Source: Jackrogersella multiformis
Lineage: Eukaryota > Ascomycota > Sordariomycetes > Xylariales > Hypoxylaceae
Direction of reading: 5' to 3'
DNA: 64,000 bases
Assembly (NCBI GenBank): GCA_902806575.1
Contig: CADCXD010000002.1
Coordinates: forward strand, 806,001 to 870,000
In this document: positions 23,754-36,100 of the stretch, piece after piece
How positions within the stretch are numbered: the first letter of the stretch is position 1
Layout of the letters: each line of letters begins with the position of its first letter
The notes under the pieces: model-generated
Seen by the model: the letters and a program-made list of their open reading frames with translations, nothing else
Databases searched by the model: none
What the model was told of the DNA's origin: nothing
Position numbers and translations under genes: made by a program

Positions 23754-25791
23754 TTAGAAGAACCCTCTGAGCATGCGCATAGGCAGATTAGCCCAGGTCT
23801 TCTTTTCTTCATCGTCCTCGTCGTCGACATCTAGTGGGCGGGCGCCTGCCATAAGGTCAATTTCGTTCAGGTTAACCCACATCTTCCAGTTGCCAGAATA
23901 GATTTTCCAGCCCAGGTACAAGGCGATGACGATGGGTGCCGCGAGGTATTGCTGGAAAAAGGCCGCGACTTCTGGGACGGAATCGGGTGAAGGCTAGAGG
24001 TCAGACATGTTAGCCAATGTATCGGTATATCTCCCCGAGGGGGAAAGAGAAAATGGTGGGTAATTGAAGCACTAGACTTACGTAGAGAGCGTTATAAAAC
24101 GTCGCAATCAAGCAAAGGAAATTGAGGCCCAGACCGATAACACTGCCCCAGATTCCCAGAGGAGCTTTGTAAGGAATCTCCCTAAGATCCCGCCCCTGAG
24201 CCTTCCATGCCATTCTGAATCGGATGTGAGCTAAGCAGCACGAGCCCCATACGAAGAAATAGGACAGGCCGGAGAGCGAGAGCAACCATGTGAAGACATC
24301 CAACCCGTTTGCGGCTGTGCCGAGATAACCTAGGAGGCCGAATGCTAGCTGGATGGCCACGCACCATATCGGCCGGCCGGCCTTGTCGATGTACGAGAGG
24401 AACTTCGGCCCCATTCCGCGCTCGGCCATAGCTTGCATGGTTCGGGTAGAGCCGAACGTGCAGGAGTTGGCGACGCTGATGACTGAAACGGTAATGACGG
24501 CGTTGAAGATAGACGGCAGGACAGAGATACCGGCGTCCTGGATTGCCAGGACGAAAGGCGAGAAGCTCGAGTTGGCGCCAGATGAGTTCTTTAGGCGGTC
24601 GTCGTTCGACGGTAGGATAAGCCCAAGAATAAAAAGGTTGACGATATAGAAGAAAGCGATTCGGAAGAAGACCTGCTTGGAGGCCATGGGGATCGCGCGT
24701 CTAGGATTAGCCGACTCAGCAGCCGCGAGACCGACTAGCTCGGTACCGCCGAAAGCGAAGGCGGCGACGACGAAAACGCCGGCAAACCCGTTGAAGCCAT
24801 TCTTGAAAGCACCTGGATCATACCAGTATTTGGCACCGATGTAGCCCTGTTCACCAACTCCTCCGCAGTTGATTACAATACCCAGAATGATGAAACCTAC
24901 AGCAGGGGTTAGTTGATATTTATATGTGTATGCGAGTTCAGGAGAGACGAACCACAGCAAGCAGCAATCTTGATCATACTTAGAATGAACTCGACTATAT
25001 ATCGTTAGTTTGTTTAACATAAATCGGTATGCTTCATGAAGTATTTACCTTCACCATAGCCGCGCACACCGAAGAATTGGATTAGGGTTAGGATGACCAG
25101 GAAAACAGTAACCCAAATGGCTACGTTGAGATCCGACCTCCAAAACTCGATGGTGATGCCGGCAGCGATTAATTCGAACGGAAGCACCGTGAGCCATGCA
25201 ATAGCATAGTCCCATCCCATCGCAAAACCCCTGAGAAAAGTGTTAGCAAGCGAAAATAAGTTTATGTTAGAGGTAAGGCGAGGGCATACCAAGACGGGTC
25301 AACGAATCTGACGACATAGGTATAGAAGGCACCGTTAACAGGGTAAAGCACAGCCAGTTCGGCAAGAGCCTGCATCGTGAACAACAACATGATACCGACA
25401 ATGAGGTAGCCGATGACCTATCAGCATCACACCATTAGCATCAGAACCAGAATTTTTCGTCGAGCAGACGATATACATACCAATGCTGCCGGACCGCCCT
25501 TGTAAAGAGCACTACCCGATCCGATGAATAGACCAGCTCCAATAGCACCGCCTGTCACGATCACATTTTATCAGTAACAACTCCCAGCGTCGGGGAGATA
25601 CAGCGCGCACGCTCTCTTTAGGAGCGCTTACCGATTGCGATCATTTGCATATGACGATTCTTTAAATCGGTGTGAAGCTCCCCGCCCTTGTTGACAATAC
25701 CGACCTCCTCATCGTGGGCCCCATTCTTGTAGACTTGCGGGTCGGCGGCGGTGGCGGCCTCCTTTCCTTGCTTCTCGGTAGTATCCGACAT
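23754..25791 (-). CDS. amino-acid permease (yeast-type APC family)
   Basis: Seven exons on the minus strand: 25791-25632, 25551-25481, 25417-25290, 25230-25049, 24994-24953, 24896-24082 and 23993-23754, giving 545 aa. The protein has a hydrophilic, Lys/Glu-containing N terminus ending LKNRHMQMIAIGG. TM1 carries GGAIGAGLFIGSGSAL, the APC substrate/Na+-site motif. ELAVLYPVNGAFYTYVVRFV and GFAMGWDYAIAWLTVLP follow. The later core contains FAFGGTELVGLAAAESANPR and the NSCTFGSTRTMQAMAERGMGPK segment. The tail is cytosolic and acidic. It probably imports amino acids by proton symport at the plasma membrane. The overall pattern is closest to Dip5-like (acidic amino acid) or general permeases, but substrate range is inference. 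All six introns have GT...AG ends and keep frame. Confidence 0.93.
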
Positions 25792-28270
25792 CTTTAGGAG
25801 TATCCGAGTTTTACCTCCTGAAGCTTGACGTGTTCGGATACGTGGGTTCGTTCGTCTTTAGTCACTGGATAGTAGAACGAGTGACCATAAGATATAAGAA
25901 TATGGGAGAGACAAGAAAAAGAAAGAATGGTAAAATGTCGACTGTAAAAAAGGAAAGGCGGATTAGGTACCTGTTTATTCAAGGGTATAGATGTCTGCTA
26001 TATATACCAAGTGCAGGCGTCCTAAGTAGGTAGCGCCGAAGCAGTAGTCTGGAACCTTGGTGCCAGGAGGTAGGTACGGGGCAGGGCGAGTATACCTACC
26101 TAGGTAGCCTAGGTAGGGCCTAGATGGAATAGATAGGTCTAGCTGTATTCAAGGTACCTAGGTAACTATTATATCCGCTAAATACCTAGCAGGTAGTACA
26201 AGGTGGCATGAGAAAGATATGTATTTCTTGAGATATTTAGGTGTCACGCGGTTAGATGAATATATCCAATGAGATTATCATCTTCATTCCCTGCTTACCT
26301 ACCACTTACCTCGTATATATGTGGGCAACGAGGCTAGACGAGAAGGCATATAAGTCCGAGACATCCCACTTACAGGCACCTAGGTAAGTGCCATTTCAAT
26401 GCTTATTTCTCTTCTAAGATTCTTGACTACCTAGGTACCTACCTTAGGCTAGGTATATACATACCTATGTAGGTAGGTGGTGTAGAAGTTAGATGTTAAC
26501 TTAAAAGCATGAGGCCTAGGTACACATCTAGGTAAGTTATAAGGCACTAGGTAAAGAGAGTTTATTAGAAAAAAAACATAAAGAAAGCTAGTGCTTTTTA
26601 GGTTTCGCCTGGCAGGATAACCACGAATTCCTTCACCGAAGTAAAACATGCGTAAGGTACCTGGGTAGGTAAGAAATACTTACTAGCTTGCGGCATTGAA
26701 GTACTTACGAGAACCGTTCAGCTATGGCTTCTAGAACACGGAAGCTGATAAGAAGGTTTGGGGGGGATGACTCTGACCAATGATTCGAAGATTATTTCTC
26801 CACACACCGGTCGCCTCTCATGGAAGCCCCTGTAACTTTGGCCCACCTGTGCTGATGGTCCTTGAACAAACGACAAACGTCACTTAACCTTGGGAGTCTC
26901 AGGTCTCTTAAAAGGCTAAGCGCGTCCGAGGTCAGAGACAACTTCATTGGCTTCGGCGATATTGTTGGTCCAAAGGTACCAAATGAAATGTGGTGCTAGC
27001 AATGCTTAGCGAACGGGATCATACTTTATCGTCTTTTAACTCCTAGCGAGATCTTTAACCCTGGTCACTCCCCGGTCCAACCAGATAAGGCGGGCGAATG
27101 AGGAAGGTCTTCCGAATTAATAGTACAAATAATATGTATACAAATATATTAAGAGGGTTTCCTTATCAGTGTGTTATTTTCCTAAGGGGTCTTAGTAAAT
27201 AGGTCCAGGTAGGTTGGCCGAATAGTAGTCGCGGTTCAAAAGTACCTTCCGCCGCATCTGGCTAATTGAAGCTACCTAGGTAATGATGATAATGATACCC
27301 AAGTAATGATGATGCTCGGACTTGCCTTCACACTTAGACGGATTGAGAATGCAATATTGTTTTAAGCTTTAGAATTAATCCCACGTGTGTGATAGTCATA
27401 GGTTTACCTACTTTTGGTAGCTATACACTATATATTTGTTAGCCGACCTAAGACTCTCCCAGATATCAGATCTAACCTAGATACTTAATATCGCAAGTCA
27501 AGCAACTCGGCCACCCCGCTGGCTTTCCTATACCGAGGTTCCATACCGAGCATGCGCAGACTCATGCACGGGCATCGTCGCAATCCCGCAATCCACTTTG
27601 ATCTGTCCAAGATCGTGTGGTTTCTAAGATTTTAGAAGGACGATGACTAATTTTTGTCGATGGCGTTACACAATCGCCACCATTATCTGCATACACTAGG
27701 TGCCTAGCACTAGTGTAGGTATAATTGGAAAGAAGATGGATATCCTCAATTTAATCGGTCTAATCAGATAGATAATTATTAATTCTCTGACACATGATGT
27801 CACTTTGCGGCTCTTTCTTTTATCCCCCAAGAACCCAGACATGGGTATTGGAAAGCATTTTGGACCCATGTCTGCATGTCTGGGTTCTTGGGGGATAGAT
27901 GATCTAGCTCTTTCTAATTTAATTGAATCTGTTACTTAATGGATATACCTCCTTATTTAGGAAAGAAAGGTAATAAATGATCTAGTGTATCTTAGGTAAG
28001 TACCTACCTTATATGCAATCAATTGCCCCCAGGGCTGCGATAACTTAGATTAATCCAGGCGGGTCCCATTTATTTGTCTTGATAAGATATGCAAATTTAC
28101 TAATGCCTCCTAATTAATACCTAACAGTCTAATTATCTAGTCAGCACATACCTCCAGCTATAAGTTAATCCATGGATCTTAGCGGGATCTGAACAGCCCA
28201 AACAGAGCTTCCTTTTACTCAAGTTCTCTCGCTTCCTTTAACTAGCACATATGTATCCTTGCAAATAATC
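25792..28270. other. 2.5-kb intergenic region
   Basis: No gene is seen. The region carries dense TACCTAGGTA-type sequence (26090-26165, 26425-26475), a perfect 23-bp inverted repeat (27821-27897, listed separately), and AT-rich DNA before the ankyrin-subtilisin gene. Confidence 0.55.
27821..27897. repeat. perfect 23-bp inverted repeat with 31-nt spacer
   Basis: Left arm 27821-27843 begins TATCCCCCAAGAACCCAGAC. Right arm 27875-27897 is its exact reverse complement. The spacer includes ACCCATGTC (27864-27872), which can also pair with GACATGGGT at the inner end of the left arm. The 9-mer GCTCTTTCT lies on both sides (27810-27818 and 27907-27915). This could be a tiny MITE remnant or a hairpin-forming transcript. 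No open frame crosses it. Confidence 0.75.
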
Positions 28271-31200
28271 TTAAGCCTCTCTCATCAACTCGTCGGCGAG
28301 CATCGCGATGTAGTCGATGTATCTATCCTTAGGCGCCGACTCTTGCTCGGCCTTCTTGACTTGCCGCGTAAACCGGTTCCACACCATGATATATTTGTTC
28401 TCACTCTCCTTAGTCGTGCCGATCTGCGAGAACGCCTCCCTCATCCTCTCGTGGTTTTTGAGTGACTTATACGCACTCAGTTCGTTTGGTCGGCCGGGGT
28501 TTCGCCATGTACCTGCCAGTTGGACGCAATATAGAATCACGGCTGCCAGAGCCGAAGCCAGAGCTGTCGCCACGGATGAACCGGTCAGCGCCGTGTAATT
28601 CTTGACATTGGGGCTGTCGTGCCGCTCCATTACCACGTTGTACCCCGGAAAGATGAAGTCGACGAGCGATTGGTCCCCAACCCATTTCAGAGCAGTACCC
28701 GACGCTTCAGCCGCTCCGATCTTGAAGATGTTTTTTATGGCAGTAGCTGCTGGATATGTCTTGTCTTTATAGGCACCTATGTAACTAGTTTGTAAGAGAA
28801 ATCGAGCACTGGGGGATACGGTTGAAGCTGTTAATAGTCCTTACCTTGGTCTGTAGCCGCACAAAACATCAAAATGTTCCTACGAGCAGCAAGGCTTATG
28901 GCATCCTCCAGTTCCTTTATATCATCTCCGTTTCTGTCCGTCTTTTCGATAGTCCAAGACATGGAGATGATATCTACCTTTTTCTGGACGGCTGCACGAA
29001 CGGCCTGTACGATCGTTAGCCCCGTGCCTACATGCGTTAAAGGCTCAAAGTAGACTTAATATACCTTGGCAGCGCTTTTTGCTGTAATCTGTCGCTTCCC
29101 GCGCTCGATAAAATATTCGTCTAGCTTCAGGATAAATAGTCTGACGTTTGGACAGACCTTGCAGATCAGTCCAGCCATCGCAGTGCCGTGTCCGCCACCT
29201 GATACGTAGTACTGTAGCAAAAAGGCTTAGTAAGTACATTTTGGGTAAGATATATAGGGGGATAAAAACTCTCTACCTAGCTGAAACAATTCAAAAAATT
29301 GAAAAAGGGGGTAAAGGGGAGGGAAACCACAACATTACATACGGACTGGTTCAAGTTTTGCTCTTCATCTCGATGACAGAAACTCCTTCCACCGATTATC
29401 CTCGACTGTATGCTCTGATCGTTGATATCTACCCCATCATCAATGATAGCAACCGTGACTGGTTGCTTGAGAGCTAACGGCGGCTCGTGGTCAATATTCC
29501 GCTCAGCAGCCTGTAAGAAATCTGCGAATTCTTCCATGCTAGCTATCCACTTATGTCTCTCATACGGGTCACGGACGGCATCGACCCCATTATTTATACT
29601 ATCGGTGATGTCGCCCGTCAGTTGAGTATCGTGTACCTTAATCAGATCATTCTCGACACGCTCCCTAAAAGCTGCTACGTTTTGCCGAATTCGAGCACGA
29701 GTTTCGAGACCCTAGAAATAAATGTTAAAGAGTTTCCTGGATGAGATAGTATGGCAACATACCTGCTGTACATGGAGGTGAACTTCCCTGAGCTTTCTCA
29801 ACTTCTTGAGTCCTTCCGGCTCACTCCATCCTCTTAGTACGGCATTGTTTCCACTCCAATATAAATGCACCACTCGTACTTCAGGGGCAACCTTATGTAT
29901 GACTTCAGGAGACAAATCGACTTTTCTCCAATCCCATGTCTCTACACCCATGCCATCTAGACAGTATTCAATCGCCTCGTCGCTGTGTGCCGGCTCTTGG
30001 AGGTCGTCTACAATGACTTTTAGGACAGTTTGCACTTTCTTATCCTCTCTGAGCCATTTGAACAATGGTTTCATGTCTGTACGGCCATTTCCGTCGGGTC
30101 TCGGTGCTCGCTGACCAGGTTTTAACCTGATAGGGTCATCCTCAACTTCCACACGGGGAATGGCAACGTATTGCAAGATGTCCTCGAAAAGAAGGTGACT
30201 GAGCCCGTGCATGATTCGGCCTTTGATAATCTTTGGGGAGATCCCAAATAAATCGAAGTAGATTTGTCGTTCTACACACTGTTAGCCTTCCTTGGTAGAG
30301 AGCAACGAGTCAGTTGCTGTACATACCTTGTTGAACCCCGTAGTAGAGAAAGTCTACCGCATCATCATGGTGTCTCTTACGCAGATACTCCAGCTTCAGA
30401 TACTGTTTTATTGCTAATGCGCTCGCCTCTGTTGGCTTCAACCTCGAAGTTCTGTTTTTCTTCGAAGACAATGGCGGTAACTTCTTCCTTTCTACTGGTG
30501 TCAATTCCCCCTTACTGTAGCCATTTATTGCTGTGACCGCAGTGAGGGGACCTCTACTTCTATCTGATGGGGTTGGATTAGAACTAAACTTGCCAGTAGG
30601 TGCTTCAGAGAACGTCGGTGCACGTCGCGGTGGCGGGAAAGGGGTTGGAATTGCTTCCTGCGGCAAGGGCGGCTCTCTTAATTTATCCTTTGGTAATTCT
30701 CCCCTTTTATCCCTCAGGCTGTCTTTACCCGCAAGGCGCTCATGTTTACGAGTTGCTTCAGCACCTGCATTCGGCTTCTTCTCTGTAGCTTCCTTCTCCC
30801 TTTGCTTTGCTTCCTCGTGGGTAAGCTCGTGATATAAGTAAGGAGAGAGTGGGCCTCTTTCTGGGTGCTTGTAGGTCATGTCCAGAACTTTATCACATCT
30901 CTCGACAAGTGCCTGGACGATATCGCGCTGAGCTGCATCGCATCGCTTATAGTCGACTGCGAGGTGGAGCGGAGTGAAACCATTCTCTTCGACCGCAAGA
31001 AGTGTATCCGCATTGGCTTTCTCTATGAGGAACTTGAGTAGATCGTCGTCCTTGGAAGATGATTTCTTTATGATGGCCTGGTGGATACAGTTTGTTGATT
31101 GGGAGGCTGTGAGGCTTTTTGGTATCTTCAGGATGCTGTTAACATCATGATGTGCCTCGCACATGAGCCTTACTAGCCTGTGGTTCCTATTTGTTATAGC

Positions 31201-31671
31201 GCAGAATAATGGTGTTTTGCCGTTCTCATCACGCTGCTCCAGGAGGTTTTCAGGTAGTCGAACTAATTCGGAAATAAGGTACTTCATCTTCCTTGGCGAC
31301 GGCAATTCGTCTTTCTCAGCTTCGGCTATCAAGTGAAGCAGCGTCTGTTCCTTCGTGCTCTTCTTGGTTAGATAGGCTGCGTTCTGGTTTAGAAAGGCTT
31401 GGACGCCAACAGAAGTTGTCAAGTCAAGCGAGCCTATCCTAACTTCACCACTTTTCGCGCCGGATTTGAGATCGGCAAGGATTCTGTCGAACTTATCCTT
31501 TACTTTTTTAAGGGGGTGTTCTTCATCCTCGTCACCAGAATCATCTGATTCCGAACTACTTTCGTCACTTTTATCTGAGATATCATCTTCTATCTCGTCT
31601 TCCTCCCTCTCCTCATTCCTGTCTGGTTTCTCTATGATTTCTAAGTCGTCGTCTGGTTTTGAGGAGCCCAT
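28271..31671 (-). CDS. ankyrin repeat-subtilisin (peptidase S8) fusion
   Basis: Six exons on the minus strand: 31671-30327, 30271-29763, 29711-29343, 29211-29065, 29004-28845 and 28776-28271, giving 1011 aa. Residues 1-60 are highly acidic. About 60-270 hold ankyrin-like repeats (TLLHLIAEAE, GKTPLFCAITNRN, NGFTPLHLAVDYKR). About 270-430 is a charged, Pro-rich linker. The last 340 residues are an S8 subtilase. The triad looks intact: Asp in VAIIDDGVDI (about 709), His in GGHGTAMAGLI (749, completed by exon 4) and Ser in GSSVATALASA (about 911). The usual oxyanion asparagine region reads CAATDQG, with Asp or Gln instead. There is no signal peptide, so the protease should work in the cytosol. 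It lies 298 bp downstream of, and in the same direction as, the 278-aa gene, and it neighbours the NLR-like gene, which suggests a joint role in self/non-self or stress signalling (inference). Confidence 0.9.
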
Positions 31672-31969
31672 GTCGAAGAGATTGTCATTTGGGGGGGTGA
31701 GTAAGAAATGAAGAGTCGACCATTCAGAATATTAATTAAAGCTCACTCGAAAGGACATGCCACTCGGGATTTGAAGGAAGTGAGCTTCGCTTATTATAAA
31801 CCCCTAGCTATAAGATCAACCAATAAGCGATACGTAACTAAGATCATCACATTATATGTACCTAGGTAGGTAACAGTACAGTGTGAGAAAATACAGCCTC
31901 ATATTCAAGCCATGCCCTCGCTACTTTTGATCTAGGCAGAATTTGGTAGGTTTCAGGAATCATACCTAT

Positions 31970-32806
31970 CTAGTTCGTGAATGAGACGACACTGAGTTCC
32001 TGGAGATCAAGATCACCGAGAGAATCTGCATCGTATTCTCGCAGTTTATTGGTGGGTGGCGATGTAGTATCGTAGAGGATAGGGTCGTCCTTAGGCGTCG
32101 CGCCGAAAAGCCGAGTGAATCTGCTTACCAAGTCCACCTGAGCTCTGATCTTGAACGTGCTATAAAAGTTTTCGTCTTCTTTGCGGGACAAGAGCACCGC
32201 GGTCCGAAAATGAGCTGGAATGCCAGTCTCAACCGATGCGTTTTCTATGAGTGTCCAGGATACGGCGTTAGAGGCACCATAATTGCGACCCTTGAGGTCT
32301 ATAGAACCAATGATCGTGGTTGCGTCTCTGGTCTCACGGCTAGTGGCCTTCTCCCATCTCCAGCTGCTACCAAGCTCGGCCCCAAATACATTTACGCCGG
32401 CATTGGCCTCGCCACTCTTGGTGATAGTCTCCGTTTGTGTCGTGGGCACGAGAGTCATGCGTCCCTTGGGTGAGACCTTTAGGACCTCGGGCTCGTTTCC
32501 AACATCCGAGCCAAAGGTGAACTCCATGTCGGCTGTGGCAATTCGCCGGGCTTTCTTACGCGAGTCGAACTGAAAGTCATAGACAATAAGTGTTGCTGGA
32601 CCTTTTCTATCTTTTAGGTAGCCATGAATAACATCTGCTCCAGTGCAACGAATGTCAATGGCACCCTTTCGTTCCGTGATATTACTGCGTTGGAAAGGTG
32701 CCGAGGGGTCATTCTGCGTACGAAAGTCGCTACCTTCGTCGCCGACTTCGCTAAGCCCAAGCGCGAAGGCCGGAACGCCTTCTTCGATTCCGAGGTCAGA
32801 GGACAT
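31970..32806 (-). CDS. 278-aa protein of unknown family, beta-rich
   Basis: A single exon gives 278 aa from the first in-frame ATG at 32806. The frame stays open 66 nt further upstream but contains no other ATG. I do not recognise a named family. The sequence is strand-rich: LIVYDFQFDSRKKARRIATA is followed by ADMEFTF, SWRWEKATSRETRDAT, GSIDLKGRNYG, AVSWTLIENASVETGIP and RTAVLLSRKEDE. This alternation suggests one or two beta-sandwich domains. A basic cluster (RKKARR) lies mid-protein. The C terminus (KDDPILYD, PTNKLREYD, LGDLDLQEL) is acidic and probably flexible. It has no signal peptide and no clear membrane helix. It sits head-to-head with the NLR-like gene (339 bp) and just upstream of the protease gene. 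A role as protease substrate or effector is possible but unproven. Confidence 0.8.
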   Translation of the reverse strand: MSSDLGIEEGVPAFALGLSEVGDEGSDFRTQNDPSAPFQRSNITERKGAIDIRCTGADVIHGYLKDRKGPATLIVYDFQFDSRKKARRIATADMEFTFGSDVGNEPEVLKVSPKGRMTLVPTTQTETITKSGEANAGVNVFGAELGSSWRWEKATSRETRDATTIIGSIDLKGRNYGASNAVSWTLIENASVETGIPAHFRTAVLLSRKEDENFYSTFKIRAQVDLVSRFTRLFGATPKDDPILYDTTSPPTNKLREYDADSLGDLDLQELSVVSFTN

Positions 32807-33145
32807 ACTGAGCAGAGGACTGAGGAGAGTTGTCAGATTTAAAAACTTCAAATTGCGATCCAGTTCAGTCAAATACTCGAACTAGGTACCTAGGTAGATG
32901 TAGCTACCTAAGGATTTCTACTGTGTACATGTAGGGTTCTTATGCAGGTGATACAATAATGCAACCCATACCTGCATATCCTTGGCCAGCTGAACAATTT
33001 CTCACCGAAGCCTCTTGGGGGCCAAAACGTTGACACTCCGGTAACACGACCTGGCACAGTCGTATCATGCAAATTCTTCTATTTATCCCCACAGCCAGGC
33101 TGTCTCGGACGATCAGTCTCGCCATGTTCTTTAGTGGCAGTCATC
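32807..33145. promoter_or_regulatory. divergent promoter, 278-aa gene / NLR-like gene
   Basis: Only 339 bp separate the two start codons, so the genes probably share regulatory sequence. CTAGGTACCTAGGTAG occurs at 32883-32898 next to the 278-aa gene. No other element can be named. Confidence 0.45.
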
Positions 33146-36100
33146 ATGTCAGACTCTTCAGATACAACTTCGGACACGAGTTCGGCTGAGACGTCATCTC
33201 AAAAGGGCCTCGTCGAGGAGGCCATACAAGACTCACAAAAAAGTGACTCTGACAAGGACGAATTGATGCCCCAGCAAGAAATGGCTGATAAACATGGACA
33301 TGATTCTCAAAACGGTGATGATGATATCAATGAACCACGCGAAGGCTCTCAGGCAGATACGAGGGATAGAGACAACGAGGCGCAACGACCATGGGACGAC
33401 TTGCAGGATTATATGGCCCGCAAAAAACCTCCAGAATATAACCTAGAGGGGCTTGTAACTCTCTGGAACGCTCGATACGACACAGGTCCAGAGGCTACAC
33501 CTTATAGTATGGCAGCTGATTTCGAGTGAGTGAGACGGGTTCTAGCCTCATAGTAATATATTAAGAGAGGCTAATTTGCGAATGAAGTATTGTTGTTGTC
33601 CATGGGCTTAGGGGTTCGCGACGGCCGCCCTGGGAAAATCCCGGAGCTGGGAGCTCTTCATGGCTCCATGACCAGGGTTGCTATGGCGGCCGCAAAGTAA
33701 TGTCCTTTGGATACGATTCCTCCAAGATAATGTGTGGCATCTACACGCATCAAGCGATCAGTAACATCGCAATGAATCTTTTAGAAGACCTAAAACGTGC
33801 AAGAAATGAATCCACTGAGGTTTGACGATGTTCTATCTCACTTTTCGTAAACGATACTTGCTGACTTGTCTTAGAAAAGGCCTATTATGTTCATAGCACA
33901 CGACATTGGGGGAATCATAGTGAAAAATGTAGGTTATAAGAGAAACGTATGTTGAATATTTTTGAATAGAGATTGATGAGTTTATAGGCGCTCACAATGG
34001 CAGGACTGAATCTTCGGTCTTACGGGGAGATATTTGACTACACCTACATCCTTGTAGGTGACATCTTAGCCGAGTCTATGGGTTGCTTATTGATACCTAG
34101 GTAATTGATAGCTTTTTTACGGTTGCCCTCATAGGGCCACTGATTCCCTAGAAATGGAAGATAAACTGTCAAGGTTTATATATGGTCATACTCTGTCAGA
34201 AGGTCCGAATCTTCCTCTGCTTGCCAACTCCATGCGGTATCTAGCTGAGGCCGTTATATCTATCAATGGTCTCTTCATAGACTCCAAGCAGATGTTCCGG
34301 TCGTATATACTCAGTATGTACTCAGATGACAGTAACAGTCTCATTGATAAGGTACATTCAACTTTTATTTTTATTTTGATCAATAGTAACATCGATAGGT
34401 ATTCGACAAGTTTACTGGGACGATAGGCTTGCCCTTTGAGACCCGTCTTGCTGGTGGTCTCAAAGGCGATCGTTCCCAAATCAAGAAACGCATTGATATT
34501 ATAAGCTCTTGTGCGTAATCATAAAAATCGTGTTCTCATTCGAGTAGCTTACCTTTGACCAGCGGTAAAAGCTGGTAAAGACTTCCTTGGTGTTGGAGGA
34601 TCTTTACTTTCTACTGCTTCACCTCTACTGCCCCTGAGAACTGCCGCCTGCGGTACCGACCATCCTTTTGCGTGGATCATCGAAAACGGGGTGTATAAAT
34701 CGTGGTACAACCAGCGGAAACCACATTTATTATATTTGAATGGGGAATCCAACGTAAATCTGGCCTCGGAGTACATCTTTTATGATCTGGAAAATCTTCA
34801 TATTGATAGGAATGGTCAGATTGTCCTTTATTTCACCTTCAACCGGTACGACATCAGGAGGCGCAACATACGAGACATGCTCGTAACCTTTCTCGCTCAA
34901 ATATTATGTCACTTTCCAAATATGATGGAAGAGGGTGAGTTTGACCAGAATCGAGTTGACCGCAGCTATAATTTTATCGACCTAGTTTATTGGTTCCAAA
35001 CGGCTCGGTCCCATGGCGAGGTAGAGGGTGTCTCGTTAGTTGTAAATAATTTCGATGATTGTGATCCCGTGTCACGGAAGGCTTTTATGGATTGGTTCCA
35101 TTACAAGTCAGAGACGGAAGAACGACCATTACAAGTCATAGTGACTAGCCGCCAGCCGGGAGCTTTGCTGAAAGAACTTTCTAACTGGCCAGTCTTGGAC
35201 CTTGATTCGCTACCTACTGTGACAGATCATGAGGTCGTTACCAATTCGTACAATATATCTCTCATCAGGCAACGACAGGAGTTGCGATTTCATAAAGCAC
35301 AATTCGAAGATGAGCTCAAGGCTATCGCATTCTTAGGACCAGAAGTGCGCGAGCTTGCCCTCAGCCATGTTACGAGAGATGAACAATGGCCATTGAAGCG
35401 ATCTGCCAAGAACTTACTCAGTTCTGCGGAGGTAATAAGTCTTGAATCAGTCGTCGAAAAGATCTTGAGCAATGCTCCAGATCAAGACCTCATTCTTCAG
35501 GCAGTCTCTTGGATCCTGCATGCTGTACGACCTCTGACAATTTGGGAGCTTGCAACTGCCACTATGATTGGGCTAGGGAGGACGGGTCCCGACGAGATGC
35601 TATCACTACCCCTTCAGTCCGTTGATCAATTTCTCAGCCAGTTGCAAACTTGGCTTGCAGGAATCGTTACCTTCGAACACAATGAAGTGTTTATTTCCAC
35701 CCATCGTATACGAGAGGCGCTCATGGCAAATTCCATGAACCCTCATGGAATCCTAGGCAAAGAAGCTCATTCTAATATTGCGAGAACATGCCTGGCTTAT
35801 CTTACCAGTGCTATGACAGAAGAGAATTTGGTGAGATTTTACGACAACTCTCAGCACAACGACACCCATTTGGCGATAATTCGTGATCGTACGACTCTAC
35901 AAGAATACGCTGTCCAGTTCTGGGTATATCATATATCTCTCGCATCTGTTGAATGTGATTCAATGGAAGATTTAACATCGTTCGTTAAGTCCGGCGCTGT
36001 GTCCAGCTGGGCCAAAGCGTATTGGGCGCTTGCAAACCCATTCGCAAGAAGTCAACAACCATTAAATTCTCTATATCCTATTCTGGCTGGTGCAGGCCTA

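Noticed and set aside
31970..32806. Calling the 278-aa protein a gasdermin
   Set aside because: Linkage to a subtilisin invites it, but I see no sequence motif that would prove homology.
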